A stretch of 64,000 bases of DNA from Rosellinia necatrix. Taxonomy: Eukaryota; Ascomycota; Sordariomycetes; Xylariales; Xylariaceae. The notes beneath the pieces are model-generated. The model was not told the DNA's origin. It saw only the letters and a list, made by a program, of their open reading frames with translations, and did no database searches. Each line of letters starts with the position of its first letter. Positions within the stretch are counted from its first letter, which is position 1. Where the stretch lies: positions 2,665,501 through 2,729,500 of the forward strand of contig JAGYVD010000008.1 in NCBI GenBank assembly GCA_021209875.1, in the 5' to 3' direction. Positions 1-14,796 of this stretch are shown here, in pieces. The position numbers and the translations under genes are program-made.

Positions 1-3000
1 GTTAATTAAAAAAGTTTTTAAATATTATTATAATAATTTTTTTAACTAGAATATTTTATTAAATATAAGTTATAAATATTTTATATTATTTTTATTTAAA
101 AGGTTTTTATTAAAAATTTAAAACTAGTTACAAAATTTTAACACGTTGTATAAGTCTAGGTTATATTTAATAATTAATACTTTAAAATTTAACTTTAAAA
201 AAAAACGCGTGCTTTTTTTTATATAGCGCAAGTAATACGCGCATAGCTCAGGTCTTTTTTAAAACCGGTATTTTAAATATTAGCTAAATTTTTATAATTA
301 AATATTTGTTTGTTTTTAAAAAAGCTCGTATGTTTTTTTAACTTATTTATTTAATTAGTTTATAATTAGTTTAAAAAAGCTTAATAAGTAGCTGTTTATT
401 TTTTAAAACCTGCTTATTTTATTTTATATATTTTTTATTTTAAGCTTTTTTTAATAAATCTTAGTTGTGTTTTAATAACGCGACTGTTTAACTGTTTAAA
501 TGTTTTTATAAAACTTTAATTTAAATTTATATTTAATTAATTTTTAATTTAATAAACCTGTTTTTAATTAATTTTTAATAATTATAAAATAAATAAAGTT
601 TTATAACTAAATATTATAATAAAAAACATGTTTATATTTTTAAGTTTAATATATAAAGTTTATAAATAGTTTATAATTATAAAAGTTTTTATTATAAAAT
701 TTATAAATAACGTTTATAGTTATAAAACAGCATAAATAATATATAATAAGCTATAGTTTTTTTTTTTTTAATTGGTTTAGGCATTTTTATAAAACTATTT
801 TAAACAGTTTATTTTTATAAAAGTTTTTTATTAAAGTTAAAATAAATTAATATAAGTTTATTTATAAAAATATTTTTAAATATTTTAAAAGCTGCGTTTT
901 ATAAGTTTTTTATTTAAAAAACGTTTTTTTTATTAGCGCAGTTAATAAAGCTGTTTTTTTAAATAATTATTTATAAAGTTTTTATAAAAGTTTATAAAGC
1001 TTAAAATTTTTATATATTTTTAAATATTATAAAAGCTTTTTATTTATAAATTATATATAGCTTTTAAAGTTTATATTAATTTTTTATTTGTTTTATAATA
1101 AATTTTAAATATTTTATTATAAAAGTTTAAATTTGCTTTTATTAAGATTTAAATAATAGTTAGCGTTTATAAAACGTCTTAAAACTTGTTTAACTTTATA
1201 ATAATAGTTTATTTAAAAGCTTAAAAAATATAAGCACGTTATTAATATATATAATATAAAAATAATTTAAAAGTTTTAAAACATGTTATTAATATAGCGT
1301 TAAAACGTTATAAAAACTTTATATAAACTAAAAACATTACTAATTATTTAAATAGTTTAAACTTAGTTTAAAAACTATTTTCTTTTTTTTATTTTATTTT
1401 TATAAAAATTAACTTAACGTTTAATTTAACAAATTATTTAGCTTATAAAAATATTTTTAACGTTTTTCAAATTAGAAAAAGAAATACCGGTTTTTTTTTA
1501 ATAATATTATTAAATGTTTTATAATTATAATAAAACAAAAGTTGGTGTTAAGCTTGCGTATAAAAATATTAATATATTTATTAATAAACTGTTTATATAT
1601 ATATTTTTTATTTAATAGTTTAATAAAAAATTTTAAAAACAAAAGTTTATTTTTAATATATTATATAAAAAGCTTTATAAAACTAGTTTTTACGCTTTTA
1701 TATATTTATATTTAAATATATTTTATAATTTATTTTACGCTGTTAAAAAATAAAGTTTATATTTTATGTTTATTAAATAAATTAGTTTATTTTTTAGCTT
1801 GTTTAAAAGTTTTTTAAGTCGCGTTTAAAGCTTTTAAATTAAAAGCTTAGCTTATTTAAGCAATTATTATAAAAAACCTTAAGTAGCTTTTATTTAAGCT
1901 TTTAGTTTTATATGTTTTTTATTTTTAATAAAAATAATAGCGTTAATTATAAATGTAGTTTAAGCTGTTTTAATAATTTCTGTTTAACTTATATATTTTT
2001 TATAATTATTATATTATTTATTTTTTTATATTTATATAATATTTATAAATAATATATATTATTTTTATATTTTAATTAAAGTTTTTTAATATTAATAAAT
2101 ATTATAACTTTTTATTATATATATATATATTTATTTTATATATTTGTTTATATTTATATTTTCATAAATTTTTTATTTATTTTTAAAAACTGTTTATAAG
2201 CTTTTTTTAGCGGCTAGCTTAAAAGTTGTTTTTATTTTTATATAAAATAACTTGTATTTTTAGTAATATTTTTATTAATAGCTACGTAATATTTACATTT
2301 TAATTAATTAAAGCTTTTAAAATTATATTTTGTTTATAAATATATTAATTATAAAAACAAGCTGTTTATAAGCTGTTTAATAATAGCTATTTTTTTTAAG
2401 TTAATATTAATTTTTAAAAGCGTTTTTTTTTAAAAGTTATTTATTTTTTAATTTTTTATTATTATTTAAGCCTAGCGTTTTTTTTAATTTTACGTTATTT
2501 ATGTAAATGTTTAGCCTGTTTGCTGGCTTTATAAAACATAATTTAATAAAATAGCTTAGTTTTTTATATCGCTGACAGTTTTTTTTTGCTTTTTTACAGC
2601 ATTTTTTTTTTATAGCTTAAACAGCTTAAGCTCCGCTTGAAAAGTTTTATTAAATAATAAGTTTAAAAAAATAACTTTAATTATTTTAATATTTTTCTTT
2701 AATTTACTGCTGGACTTTTATAAATTATATTATATTTATATTTATTTTAAATACTATTTTTAATATAATAGTTTACTAGTTTTTTAGCTTGTTTATTATT
2801 TTTAAACTTTATTAAAATAACTTTAATAACTGTTAAATAGTTATATATTTATAAAAGCTTTTTAAGCTTATTATTTATAGCTTAAAAAATAATAATTTAA
2901 TATTATTTATTTAACTTATTTTATTTAATTTTAATAATAATTGTTTAAATTAAAAAAAACGTAAAGAAATACTGATTAGCTTTTAATAAAGCATATATAG

Positions 3001-3839
3001 CTTATAAATAAAAATACAGCTTTATTTAAATTATTATAAATAGTTTTAATATATTATAAAAAATTTTAAATTAATTTTTATATTAAAGCTGCTTATAATA
3101 TAAAATAATTTAATAATAATTTATATATTGTTTTTAAACTGTTTATAAATGCTATATTATTTTAATTTATTATTGCTTATCAATTTTTATTTATTTATAG
3201 TTTATATAATATAAACTTTTTTATATAGGTTATTTAAAACAGTTTTTATAAACTTTTTAAGCTAAGCTAAAAATTTATATTTAAACTTTTTATAATTAAG
3301 TTTAAAAAAACTTGGCGTAGTTTAATAAATAAATATAAAAATAATATTAAAAGTTAATATGTTAGCTATTTAAAAATTGTTTTTAAGCTGTTTATATATA
3401 GTTTTAATTTATTTTTGCTAATAAACAGTTATTTTTTGTTTTAAATATGCTAGATTATTATTATTATATTGTATAGCTTATATTAAAATAAATTCTATTT
3501 AATTAATTAAAAATAACTTTTAAAACTTTTCTGATTAATTTATTATAAATTTATTAAAAGCTTTAAAAAGCTTGAAAATATATAATAAGCTATGCTTAAA
3601 AATATACTTATTAAAATAACAAATAAAGTTTATTTTTTAGCTAAGTAGCAGAAGTTATAAATAATATATACGTAGTTTATAAAACATAGTTTTATAAAAC
3701 TGGTTAATTTTAATTATATTAGTCCATGTTTAATAGTTAGTTTATAAAGTGTTTAGTAATTGTTTAAAATAAAAATGTATAACAGTTTGCCTATATCGGC
3801 CCGTGCGCTAATACTTCTTTATAGGCACTGCCTATAACA
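1..3839. mobile_element. Family B LTR retrotransposon, partial, cut by window start
   Basis: This segment aligns along its length with 16,110-19,875, for example around 1-180 against 16,112-16,290 and 2,100-2,700 against 18,190-18,740. The differences are mostly C/T and G/A plus small indels. It ends in a family B LTR at 3,581-3,839. It is therefore one half of a second copy of the element at 12,669-19,875, and the rest lies left of the window. All reading frames are destroyed. The A/T bias hides both the polypurine tract and the primer-binding site, so orientation is not assigned. Confidence 0.8.
3581..3839 (+). repeat. Family B LTR (259 bp), terminal repeat of the partial copy
   Basis: It begins TATAATAAGC and ends ATAACA, the same limits and exact length as the LTR copies at 19,617-19,875 and 27,232-27,490. 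Its inner, left part is heavily mutated. The last 50 bases, at the outer edge, still read close to the unmutated copy, including the motif CGGCCCGTGCGC at 3,797-3,808. The strand given is only the LTR direction used here for comparison. Confidence 0.8.
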
Positions 3840-6800
3840 TTTATAATAAAACAGCTTTTTCTTAAATTTAATATTTTTAACAATAATTGTTTTTTATAAT
3901 TAAAAAACTTATGTATAATATAAATTAGTTGTTTTATATTGAATTAAATATTTGATATAAGCTTAAAATTTAATTTTATATATTTCCTGCTTTTTAGCAG
4001 CAAGTTTTGTTTTTGATAAAATATATATAATATTTACATATATATATGTTATTTTAATTTAGTTGTAAATTTTTATCAAGGTTTTTGTTTAAATTAAATT
4101 ATATTATAAGTAATATTATATTAATTAATATATAATAAAAGCGTAAAAGTTTTAACATTTAAAAAGCTTTTATTATATAGTTAAACAACTGTTTAAAATT
4201 ATTTTTAGGTATAGTTTTAATAATAAGCTGGTTTTATTAAATAGTTTATTGGGTTTATTAATTATTTTTTCATCAGCTTGTTTAATAATTTTTCGCAAGT
4301 TTTTCAATATCAAATAAAAGGCTTATTATTAATTTTTTTATTTTTTAATTGAAGCTTATATTAAGTTTTATTTTCATAAGCTATTATAAAAACCTTTAAA
4401 TTATTTTTCATTATATAATCTATAAGCTTATAACGTTTTTGTTATTTATCATATAAATTATTTAATGTTTAAAAAACTTATATAATAGTTTTATTTACTA
4501 AAAATATAGATAAATTAATTTAATATATTTATTTTTGATTATGTAAATTTATTTTAATTTATTATATTTTATTAAATAATTAAATAAATTTTAATATAGT
4601 TTTTAAAAAGTTGCGCAGTTTTTTATGTAAAAGTCGCTTAAAATTTTATTATATTATATATATAATAATATATGTTTTATATTTAATATATAAAATTTTA
4701 TTAATTTATATATGTTTAGTTAGATATACTAATATTTATAAAGCACAGGTTTATAAATGTTTTAATTATTAATATCAAAAACCTTTTAAAAAAACTGAGT
4801 TTAAAAAGATTTTAACATAATTTATAAGTTAAAATATATTAAAATTAATGAAATATAATTAATTTATTAATATTTTTAAAAATTATTTGTAATATTTTGT
4901 TTAAATATTAAAAATTAAGTTTGTATTTTAAAAGAAACTAAATGATAATATTTAATAAATAAAGCTATTAAGATATTATTTTTATGTTTTTAAAATAAAA
5001 TAAATAATTAAAACTATAATATTAGATTTCATTTAATTAAACAAGGTTTTAAAATAATATTTATATAAAACTTTTTATTAATATAATATTAAGAAATATT
5101 ATATTCATTATTAAGTTTTTTGAAGCTAAATAATCTTTTTAAATAATCTTTTATTTTTAGTTAAAATAAAAAATTATGAAATGCTTATATAAACTATATT
5201 TGTTTTTAATTAAAATAAAGGATTTAAATTTTAATAGCTTTTTATTATGAATTAAATATAATCCTTCATAATTATGAATTAATATATTATTTATTAAAAA
5301 TATTTTTAACTTTAATTACAAAAATATTTTTAAATTACCGGCAATTTTTTTAATAAAATTCAATCTATTATTATAAAAGTTATATTAAAACTATAATGGT
5401 TTAATTTTTATTATTAATGTTTATAAGATTATTTAAGCCGCTTTTTTTAATATTTTTATTTAAATTAATAATTTTATTATATAAGTTTTCATCATATATA
5501 AAACTATTATTTTTAATTGTTTTAACTTTCATAGTATCAATTTAATATTCATTAAATTAATATATATTATTTTTATTAATTATAAATTAAAGCTTGTTAT
5601 AAAGCTGAAAAACTAAGAATAAATATTTTTAGCTTTATTTAAACATATGTATTTATAACGTTTATTATCAGCTAAATTATTTTAATATGTTTTTAAACTT
5701 TATTTTTTACATATATTATTATGCTAGCTAAAAATCTATTTTATATTTATTAGCTTATTCAACGTATAAATATTTTAAACTTATTTCTTTTTGCTTTTTG
5801 GTTTATATTTATAAATTATAGCATTAAATTTTTTATTATATTTTTGTAAAACAAGCATTTTTTAATAGCTTATATTTAATTAACGTAATAAAATATTAAC
5901 GTTTTTAATCAGGCGTTTTTAAATATTTACTGCTTTTAAAAAATGTTGCTATAAACATTTTATTTATATTAAAAGTTTTAAAATTACTACTTTTTATTAA
6001 ACTTATTTTTATTTTTATATTAAATTATTATTTTAATTTTATTTTAACACTTTTATAATAATCATTTAATATTTTTATTAAATATTAATATAAAAAAATA
6101 AAACAGGCAAAATTATATTATATAAAACAAAAATCAGGTTTTCAAATATTAAATGAAAGTCTTTAATATGTATAATAATAATAATTTTATATATATATTA
6201 TTCATTATTTTATTAATTTATTTATATATAATTATATAACACGATTAAAAATAAGCTTTACTTTAAAACTAAATAAAATATTTTGTTTAAATATTTAAAA
6301 GCTTAACAATAATTTTTAAATAACAAGTTTAAAATTATTAAATATTAAAAAATTTCTGCAGTTAAAATTTTTAAATAAAACTTTATGTATATATATTGTT
6401 TATATGTTATTGTTTTTTTTTAAATATACTGCTGTTAATTTTTATTGAAAGTTTTAATATTTTTATCTAAACATAATGCTTTAAATAAATATATTAATAA
6501 TTTTAATTATAAATAGTTTTTCAAAAATATTTATATTAATTATTTTAATTAAAACTTTTATTATAAAACTAAAAATAACATGGTATTTATTTTAAAAGCT
6601 ATAACAAAATAAAAGCTTTAAAACTAAAATATAAAAATTTAATTAAAATTAATAATAAGATTTATATAAAAATTTAAATAAGCAATTTTATATTTTAAAA
6701 TTACATAAATTATAGCTTTTAAAAAAATATTAATTTAATATTAAACTAAACTTATAATTTTAATAAAAATATAAATTAATTAAAATGCTTTTATTTAATA

Positions 6801-9800
6801 TAATACGCTATAAATATTTATGTATATTAATTACCTAACAAAAACAATTTAAAAAACAGTTTTTAGCTTGTGTACGCAGCGCTTGCTAATACAGCATTAA
6901 AACTGTATTTTATATATATATATCCTCTGCTTAAAAGATCCCTAAAATAGGGATTCCTGCCTTAATTGCCAAGCTGTTCTACACTACTATCATATATTAA
7001 AAATAGAAATTAATATAATATTATAATTATGATGTAAACTAATATGAATTTTAAAATTAAAGAAAGATCTTTTAATACTTAATATAAGAAGTATTTTAGC
7101 TAAATATATAATTTAAATTATTAAAACGAAGCTTTTTTTAATAACAGCATTAAAAAGGCAATATTTATAAGTTAAAAAAAATAACGAAAACTATAATAAA
7201 AAGTTTATTAAATAAAAAGGTAAACATTAAAAAAACATAGGTTAAAACAAAAACAACAAAAATAATATAATTAAAATTAAAAAAAAGCCGTAAATTTAAA
7301 TAGTGGGGGAAGTAATACAGAAAAGGAGCTAAAACTAACATAAAAATAAATATAATTATTATTAAAAAAAAAAGGGCGTTAATGCAGCTAAATTAAACTT
7401 GGTTATATTAAATATAATATTATTTTATATTTTATTTAATTTTAAATGAAATAATGATAAAACGTTTACCATAATTAAATATGGCTAATTATATAAATAT
7501 TATAATTAAATATTTGATTTTATATATAATATAAGTTGATATATTATATATTATATTAAACGTTTAGCTAAATATATTTAAAATATATTATTTTTAATGA
7601 AATATATTTATAAGCGATATAATATGTTATTTATATTATATAATATGTTATTTTGATATTATATTAAAATTATATAAAAATCTTTTTTAAAAAGAAACTA
7701 GTTAAAAATATTATAATAAATTAAATTATAAGTTTCGAACGAAATAATAAATTAATTATATTCTTTATTTAAAAATATTTAATAAAATATATCATTTTAA
7801 AAACATAATTAAAAATGCTAATTTTTATATTTTGAAATTTTGTTTCAAAATTTATTAAGAATAAAAATATTATTATAAGCTTAATTAATTATAAGCTATA
7901 TTTGTTTAATAATATTCAAATAATTGTTAAGCAAGTTTAAACATACTTTTAAAAATAAACTGGCTAAATTTCAAAATGTTGAAATTAATTAAATTGTATA
8001 TAAATAAAAAGCTATGCAAAATTTTATATATTAAGCAATAATAATTATAAGTTTTTATAATTATTAAAATTTATAAATATAGCTTAAATTAAAAAAAAAT
8101 TTATTAAAAATCATCGTTTTAAATATTTATAAAATATTAATTAATTATAGTTTGAATCTATTTATTTTTAGAAACATTAAAGTTTTCATAATATTTTTAA
8201 AATAAACTTATATATTTGTAAACTAATTTGCATATAAAAAGTTATTTTAACAGTTAAAATATTAATATTAACACTAGTTAAATATAAACTATTATTTAAA
8301 AATAAAACTTTATATTTAAATCATTATAAAAAATAATATAGCAGGTTTAATTAAATTTATAACTTTTATAAATATAATAATTATTAATTTATTTATTAAA
8401 ACCAAAATTATTTTGAAAAATATTTAAATGAATATGATTTAAAAATAACTATATTAAAACAAGAATATTAAAAATATATAAAAGTTTTTATAAAACCTTT
8501 AATAATAGCTGTAAATTTAACAGCAGCTAAAATTATAAATACAACTAATTTACTACTATTTGATATTAATCTATTATTTAACATGTTTCATATGATTATA
8601 TGTAAAAATAAGATGTATATTGTTAATAAATTTGCATTATTAATATATATTTATTAATAGACCTTATATTACTAACCCTTATTGTTGCAGCTTTTATTAT
8701 TAATATGTATTAAAATTGCAATATAACCTAGCATTTAAACTTAATTATAATAAAAACTTGCGTGATCGCTAAAATAATTAACATTTTAGAATAACATAAA
8801 TTGTTTTTAAAAACTTCTTTTTTTAACAAAGTTTTTAATATAATAAACGCGACTAGTAAAGTTAACATAATTAACGCGCTTGTAACAAAAGCTGGCAAAT
8901 AGCTGGACAAAGCCCTAAATAATAAAATCTAAAATGTTTTATTAATACAAAGTATAAAAAAGCTTAGTAAAAAGGATAAAATTAAAGCTTTAAATAAACA
9001 GTATATTTATATAAAAATGATATTATAACGCTAAAAATTTTAAATTGTTAAAAAAATATTTAATATTTCAAAAGTAAAATATTGTTAATATGTTAAAAAA
9101 AGATTTTTTTTTAATAAATAATTAATAATAAATAAAATTAAATGTTTAATGACAAATTTTTAATGTATGCAATTAAAAACAGTTAATATAATATTTAAGA
9201 AGCTTTATAATAAAAAAAAATTAATTGTTTTTGTGTTTATATATTTAATCTTTATTATATAGCTGATATATAAACAAAAACTATATTTATGTTTAACAGT
9301 TAATTTATAAGTTTTAAACAAGATAGCTGTTTTAAAGAACTATTTATTATTATGTTAGTTTATAGTTATTATTTTAAATAAAAATATTTAATTATAATAA
9401 ACATGACCATATTTTTTATTAATTTATAGTTTGGTTTAATTCTTAAAATTAATTTATCATAATAAGTTTTTAAAAACTAAAGAAATTAATAATAGCTTTA
9501 ATAAAATTTTATAATATATTTATATATCTTTCATATTTTAAATATAAACTAATTTATTTTTATAAACATTATCATAAAATTTTTATTAATAATAATAATA
9601 TTTTTTAAGAATTAAAACAGATTATTTAGTTTATTTATATAATATGTTATATAGTTTAACAAAAAGAAAAATTTTTATTGAACTATTAAATGTTTAAATA
9701 AACGTTTTAAAACTATTAATAATAAAAAAACAGCTAATAATATTTAAAAGATTAAATTTTTAAACTAGTTAAAAGTTTTAAAATAATAATTAAAAGACTA

Positions 9801-11760
9801 TAAGATTTTTTTATATATTATTATTTTATTATGTTAAAATAGCAGAACTTTCATAAAAACATAAAATAAAACAAGATGAAATTAATAATTATAACCAGTG
9901 TTAAATATATTATTAATTTATATACTTTAAACTAATTATAGCAAAGATAAAATTGTTTAAAATATTTTTAATTTTAATCTGTTTGTATATTATATTTTAT
10001 TATAATAGTTTTATTTAAATATTATATATATGAATATATAGCTTGTTAAAAGAACGTTTAAAATAATATCATTTTATGGTAAAAATAAATACATATAAAA
10101 ACTAAAATTATGAATTTTAAATATATAAATATTGCTGATAATATTTTTAAGTTATTATATATTATAATTAAAAATGAAATATAAACATTTAAGTTACAAA
10201 TAATTAATATGGTTTAAATATATTAATACTTCTAAACTATAATTAAAGCTTTAATTAATTTAATTTTTTTTTTACGGATTGTTTAAAAATAAAAAATGTA
10301 TTGAAGTAGATTAAGCTTGACAGCAGATCTATAGTCTATAGACTATATAAATAAACATTTAATAAATAATATATAATGAAAAACCTAAAGCGTTATATAA
10401 TTAAATTAAAAACATATAAAATAAAAACATATTTAAATTATTATAATAAATATAAATTATATAATATTAATAATAAAAAGAGATAATAATAATTAACTTA
10501 TTTATTAAAAATATGAAGCTAATAAAAATGATTATTATAAACTTTATTATAAACTTATTTAAAATATTATTTTTAATTATATTATAAGAAGGCAAAAATT
10601 TAAGTATTATAATACATTAATAATAATAATATATATTATATTAAAACGTTTAGTATTCATATTTAATAATAAAAATATTTTATCAAAAATTAAACAGAAG
10701 TATTAGCTAAACAATTTTCATTATTGAATTAAATATATTAAATAATATTATTTTTTTTTTAAACAAAGCTTTGTAAAGCTATAAAAATAAAACTTTATAA
10801 TAATTCTTTTTATTTCTAAAATAATAAATTATTTAAATAAAAAATTAAACAATAAAACTTATTATTTAATACTATATATATATATATATATATATATATT
10901 TTAAATTATACTTAAATAAATATATTGTTTTTATAATAAAATTCACATTAAATATATCTAAAATATATTAAATTATTAGCTTATAAAGACCTGTTTGAAA
11001 TTTAATCATTTAAATTAAATAAAATTTTTGTTGATATAAAAATAAATATAATTATAAAAATATCTGATTTAAATAAAAATGCTTTTACAAAAATATAAAG
11101 TTTGCTATAAATTTTAAAGCAGCATATATAAACTAATATTATAATAATAAATATAAAATAATAAAATTTAATATAAAAATATAATACATTTAAAACTTTA
11201 TTTAAAATATTATATTTTTAAAAGCTGTTTAAAAATATTTTTAATAGCATATAAACCGATAAAAATTAAAAAATTAATAAATCAGCGTATAAGTTAAAAT
11301 TATTTGAAACTTTTAATATTTATTTTATTATTTTAATTATTTATTTATTATTTAAAAATATAAACAAAAACTTTTTTATTAAAAATACTAGTATTAAGCT
11401 TAATGTTTAAAAAGCAGGACGTAAAAAAGTAATTTATTTAAAATTAAAATAATGTTTAAACATTAAATAAACTATATTAAAAACAGGTTTAATTATTTTA
11501 TTAAATAAAAAATTTAGTTTTAAAAACAAATAATAAAAATTAAAATAACAACTATATACTATTAAAAACTAATTAAAAATATTAAAATTAAAAAAACTAT
11601 AGTTAATTTTATAAAGAATAAAAAAAGTTATATAGTTATTAAAAATAATAATGTTTTATTATAGCTTTAACATTTAATATAATTAAAAAAAAAAATTTAG
11701 CTAACGCAGCTAGCTAATATAAAAATTATATAGCTTAAATAAAATAATTTAGCTAAAAAA
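3840..11760. other. Mutated repeat DNA without assignable element boundaries
   Basis: I see no gene here. The left part (to about 6,850) is mixed, and the right part (about 7,000-11,750) is A-rich on the plus strand, which suggests at least two different eroded elements. Less mutated spots are 6,860-6,990 and a G-retaining stretch at 7,285-7,335. A short open frame on the minus strand at 8,728-8,910 is best explained by chance in A/T-rich DNA. An (AT)n run lies at 10,870-10,899. Confidence 0.6.
6850..6990. repeat. Partly preserved LTR-like island with a hairpin
   Basis: About 130 bases keep normal composition inside mutated DNA. On the minus strand the island starts TGATAGTAGTG, and it contains a perfect inverted repeat, ATCCCT AAAAT AGGGAT, at 6,938-6,954, next to a TATA-rich run. 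This resembles the end of an LTR, but I found no second copy in the window, so the family and limits are unknown. Confidence 0.35.
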
Positions 11761-11787
11761 GCTTTTGGTCCTTGCAGGACTAAAAGC
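11761..11787. repeat. Inverted repeat in a less-mutated patch
   Basis: GCTTTTGGTCC and GGACTAAAAGC face each other across a 5-base loop (TTGCA), matching at 10 of 11 pairs with one G/A-type difference. The flanking bases to about 11,860 also keep C and G, for example CTACCCCTAGTAATCC. It may be a terminal hairpin of an eroded LTR. No second copy was seen. Confidence 0.4.
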
Positions 11788-11951
11788 CTCCATTTAATCT
11801 ACATCACACTTTTACAGACTTAAACTATACTACCCCTAGTAATCCTTACTATTATTTTTAAACTATTATAAGGAAATAATATAATAGTTTGAATTAAATT
11901 TATAAATTTTTTAAACATAATAATTATTAATTGATGTTTTAAAACTAAAAG

Positions 11952-12215
11952 TGTAATAGCTGCAATAACGGCAGTTGGTACAAAGTCCAACTACACCTAT
12001 GCATTGGGAAGAAAAGCTAAGGTTAAGAAAAGAAGAAAACTACATACAGGGCCAACAGCCAGAATTCCACATACTACTGGCCATTCACTACATGACTGGC
12101 CTACCGCATTCACCACCTTGTACTTCCACCCACCTAGCCCGGGAGCTAATCAGGGGCTGCCAGGCCACCCATCTATTCGGCCAATCAGAAGCCATCATGG
12201 CTGTGGGCCATGACA
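11952..12215. mobile_element. Candidate solo LTR, unmutated (about 264 bp)
   Basis: A block of normal base composition starts TGTAATAGCTGC and ends GGCCATGACA, so it has TG...CA termini. It is flanked by AAAAG on the left (11,947-11,951) and AAAGG on the right (12,216-12,220), a 4-of-5 match whose difference is G/A. Two short frames fall inside it, but neither resembles a protein. A solo LTR would be too short to trigger RIP, which would explain its preservation. No partner copy exists in the window, so the call rests on termini and flanks only. Confidence 0.45.
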
Positions 12216-12241
12216 AAAGGTATTTTTAAAAATATTTAAAC

Positions 12242-12465
12242 GGGTCACGGATAACTGGCTGGGCAATTGGGCATAGGGCACGGACCAGTATCCATGCACC
12301 TGTTGCCAACTAGCACGCACAGACCAGCTGTAGCGCGCACGGACTGGACCAACCCCACATACCTGCACTTAGTCGGAATTCTATTGCTTTTCCCATCTGT
12401 AGATTTTCGTACAATACGTCACTTATTGCTGGAGCCTCGACTTTTTATTTGTGACCGGTGCAACA
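12242..12465 (+). repeat. Family A LTR, copy 1 (weakly mutated)
   Basis: It runs from GGTCACGGATAAC to GGTGCAACA and matches copies at 19,957 (-), 30,458 (+), 44,265 (+), 49,680 (-) and 51,007 (+). Shared landmarks are the CACGGACTGGACC region, CTGCACTTAGTCGG and GCTGGAGCC. It keeps most C and G. The right flank reads CAAAC if the LTR ends at GGTGCAA, against TAAAC on the left, which would be a TSD with one C-to-T change. It is probably a solo LTR. Confidence 0.75.
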
Positions 12466-12668
12466 AACATAATATATTTTTTAATTTTTAAAAAACCTTT
12501 TTTTTTTTTTTAAATTTTATGCTAAATAATAAAGTTTTCCGTAAATATAATAGAAAGCTAAATATTAAATATTTAAAAGTTTAGCAGTTGTACTATTTAA
12601 ATAATATTATGTTATTATAGATTTTGTTTAAAGTTTTATTAAAACTTTTAAAAAACTTAATATGTTAG
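12466..12668. other. Spacer between LTR A copy 1 and element B
   Basis: This is about 200 bases of mutated A/T-rich DNA with no recognisable content except the TSD GTTAG of element B at its right end (12,664-12,668). Confidence 0.6.
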
Positions 12669-12926
12669 TATAATAGGCTATGCCTGAAGGTATATTTATT
12701 AAAGTAGTAAATAAGGTCTATTTTCTAGCTAAATAGCAGAAGTTATAAACAGTATATGTGTAGCTTATAAAACGTAGTTTTATAAAACTGGTTAGTTCTA
12801 GTTGTATTAGTCCAGGTTTAATAGTTAGTTATAAGCTATTTAGTAATTGTTTAAAATAAAAATATATAATAGTTTATTTGTATTAGCTTATACATTAATA
12901 TTTTTTTATAAATACTGTTTATAATA
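12669..12926 (+). repeat. Left LTR of element B
   Basis: It begins TATAATAGGCTATGCCTGAAGG, almost identical to the unmutated copy at 27,232-27,490 read on the minus strand. The inner right end is strongly mutated: the hairpin region that reads CGGCCCGTGCGCCGATAC in clean copies has become A/T here. The outer edge is preserved and the inner edge destroyed. Confidence 0.85.
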
Positions 12927-14796
12927 TTATTTTTTTTCCGCGTTTTTTTAAAAAAGTTACAGGCGCTATTTATAAGCGTTTTATAATATTTCTTTTGTTT
13001 ATTATTTATTAGTTTTTATATATTTTTTAAATATTTTAAGTGTTTATATACAACTGCTTTTTAAATTTTTATTAAGCTTTATTTTTTATTGTTTTATATA
13101 TAGCTATATAAAGCTTTTAAGCTGTTTATTTTTTGTTTTTGTTTTTTTTAATAATAATGAGCTTTATAAATTATTTTAATTTCTGCGGTGCTTTAATTTA
13201 TTGTTTAAGCTGTTTATAAATTGATTTTGTTTTATTTTGCGGGCCGCTCGGCGTTTTATTATTAACACTATATTTGTTTTTTGTTATTACGGCCAGGCTT
13301 TGTTTTTATTTATATTCTGGCAGACTTGTTAGTTTGGCCTGCTAGCACAGCTGTATTTTTTTATTTTTAAAAGTCGCCTTTAAGCTGTTTGCGATTTTTT
13401 TATTAATTAATTAAATAGTTGTTTTTTATTATATTAAAGCGGGCTGTTTTTAACTGTTGTTTTTATATTAATTTTATTAATAAAAAGCAGAAACAGCGTT
13501 TTTTTTTAGTTTTATTTGCTAACTTTTTTTTTTTTAGTGTTTAGCGTTGCTTTTATTTGTTTGTAAGCTTTACTAACTAAGTTTTAGCGTTACTTGCGCT
13601 TTTTTTGGTTTTTGCCTGGTTTTTTTTTTAATTTTTTTTAAGCTGTTTATGTGCTGCTTATAATAGTTTTAAAGGCTTTTTTTTGCTTGTTTTATTATAA
13701 GCTAGCTTTTTATTAATATTTTATGCGACCTTTTTTTTTCTGCTTTGTTTATAAACGCGTTATATTATATATATGCTATATTAGCAAGCTAGTAAATAGC
13801 AACTTTTTAGCTTTTTATATTAATTAAATCAGCTGTACGTTTTTTTTTTTAACCTTGTTATAAGCTAATCATAAAAAAAATACGCTGTTATATATTATAT
13901 ATATTATATAAACAAAAAAAATATTTTAAAATAAACTAGTTGTTGTTATAGCTGCTTATATTTTATATTAATATTATTTATAGGCTGGTTTTTAATAATT
14001 TTAAGCTATATTGAATATTTTTATGTTTTATTAAAAACGTTTATATATATAATAAATATATTTTTATAAGTCTTTTTTATTACCTGTTTAATCTATATTT
14101 ATAAGTTTTTAAACAGTTAAAATAAATTTATTAAAGCTTGTTTAAATTTTTAAAACGTTTAGCTTATATTAATAAAATATTAAAAATAAATTTTAATTTT
14201 AATAACTCCTGTTCATGTTTAGTTTATATATTATATAAACAAAATTATTACTATTATTTAAAGCTGCTTTAAATAGTTTTTAAATAATAAAAAATTAAAC
14301 AATAATTTATAAATTTTATTATAGTTTATAAAACTATTTATAAATTTTAAAAGCTGTTATTTTTTATAAAATTTTTTTTTAAGTTTATATAAAATATATT
14401 AAAAACGCAGGCTTTATTTTAATCTTAATTATAAACAGCTTAAAACATAAATAAAAATTGGTTAAGTTATAAAACAATATAGGAAATAATATAGCTACAG
14501 CTGTTATTAATAAAACTTTAGCAGCTACATCTGCGTTTTTTTTTTAAATATATTAGCTGTTTTTATATTAATTATAAATAAAGCTTAAAAAAAATTAAAG
14601 CTGAACAATAAAAATTAAAACGAACTCAATAATTTAAGCGTTATTTATATAACGCTTATTATTATTTTATTTAAAGTTTCTATAAAAATATAAAAATTAC
14701 CTAGTTTTATTTAATAGTTTTTATAGTTTTTAAATTATTTATAATATATTTATAAACTAATTTTGTTTATAATTAAAAAATATAATATTTTATATT

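Noticed and set aside
8728..8910. Minus-strand frame of 60 codons with hydrophobic, membrane-like composition
   Set aside because: A/T-saturated codons (Ile, Leu, Phe, Lys) give hydrophobic frames by chance; it lies inside mutated repeat DNA with no start context or homology.
11975..12491. Three plus-strand frames of 69-84 codons
   Set aside because: They fall in the clean solo-LTR candidate and LTR A copy 1; two overlap each other in different frames and none has protein-like features.
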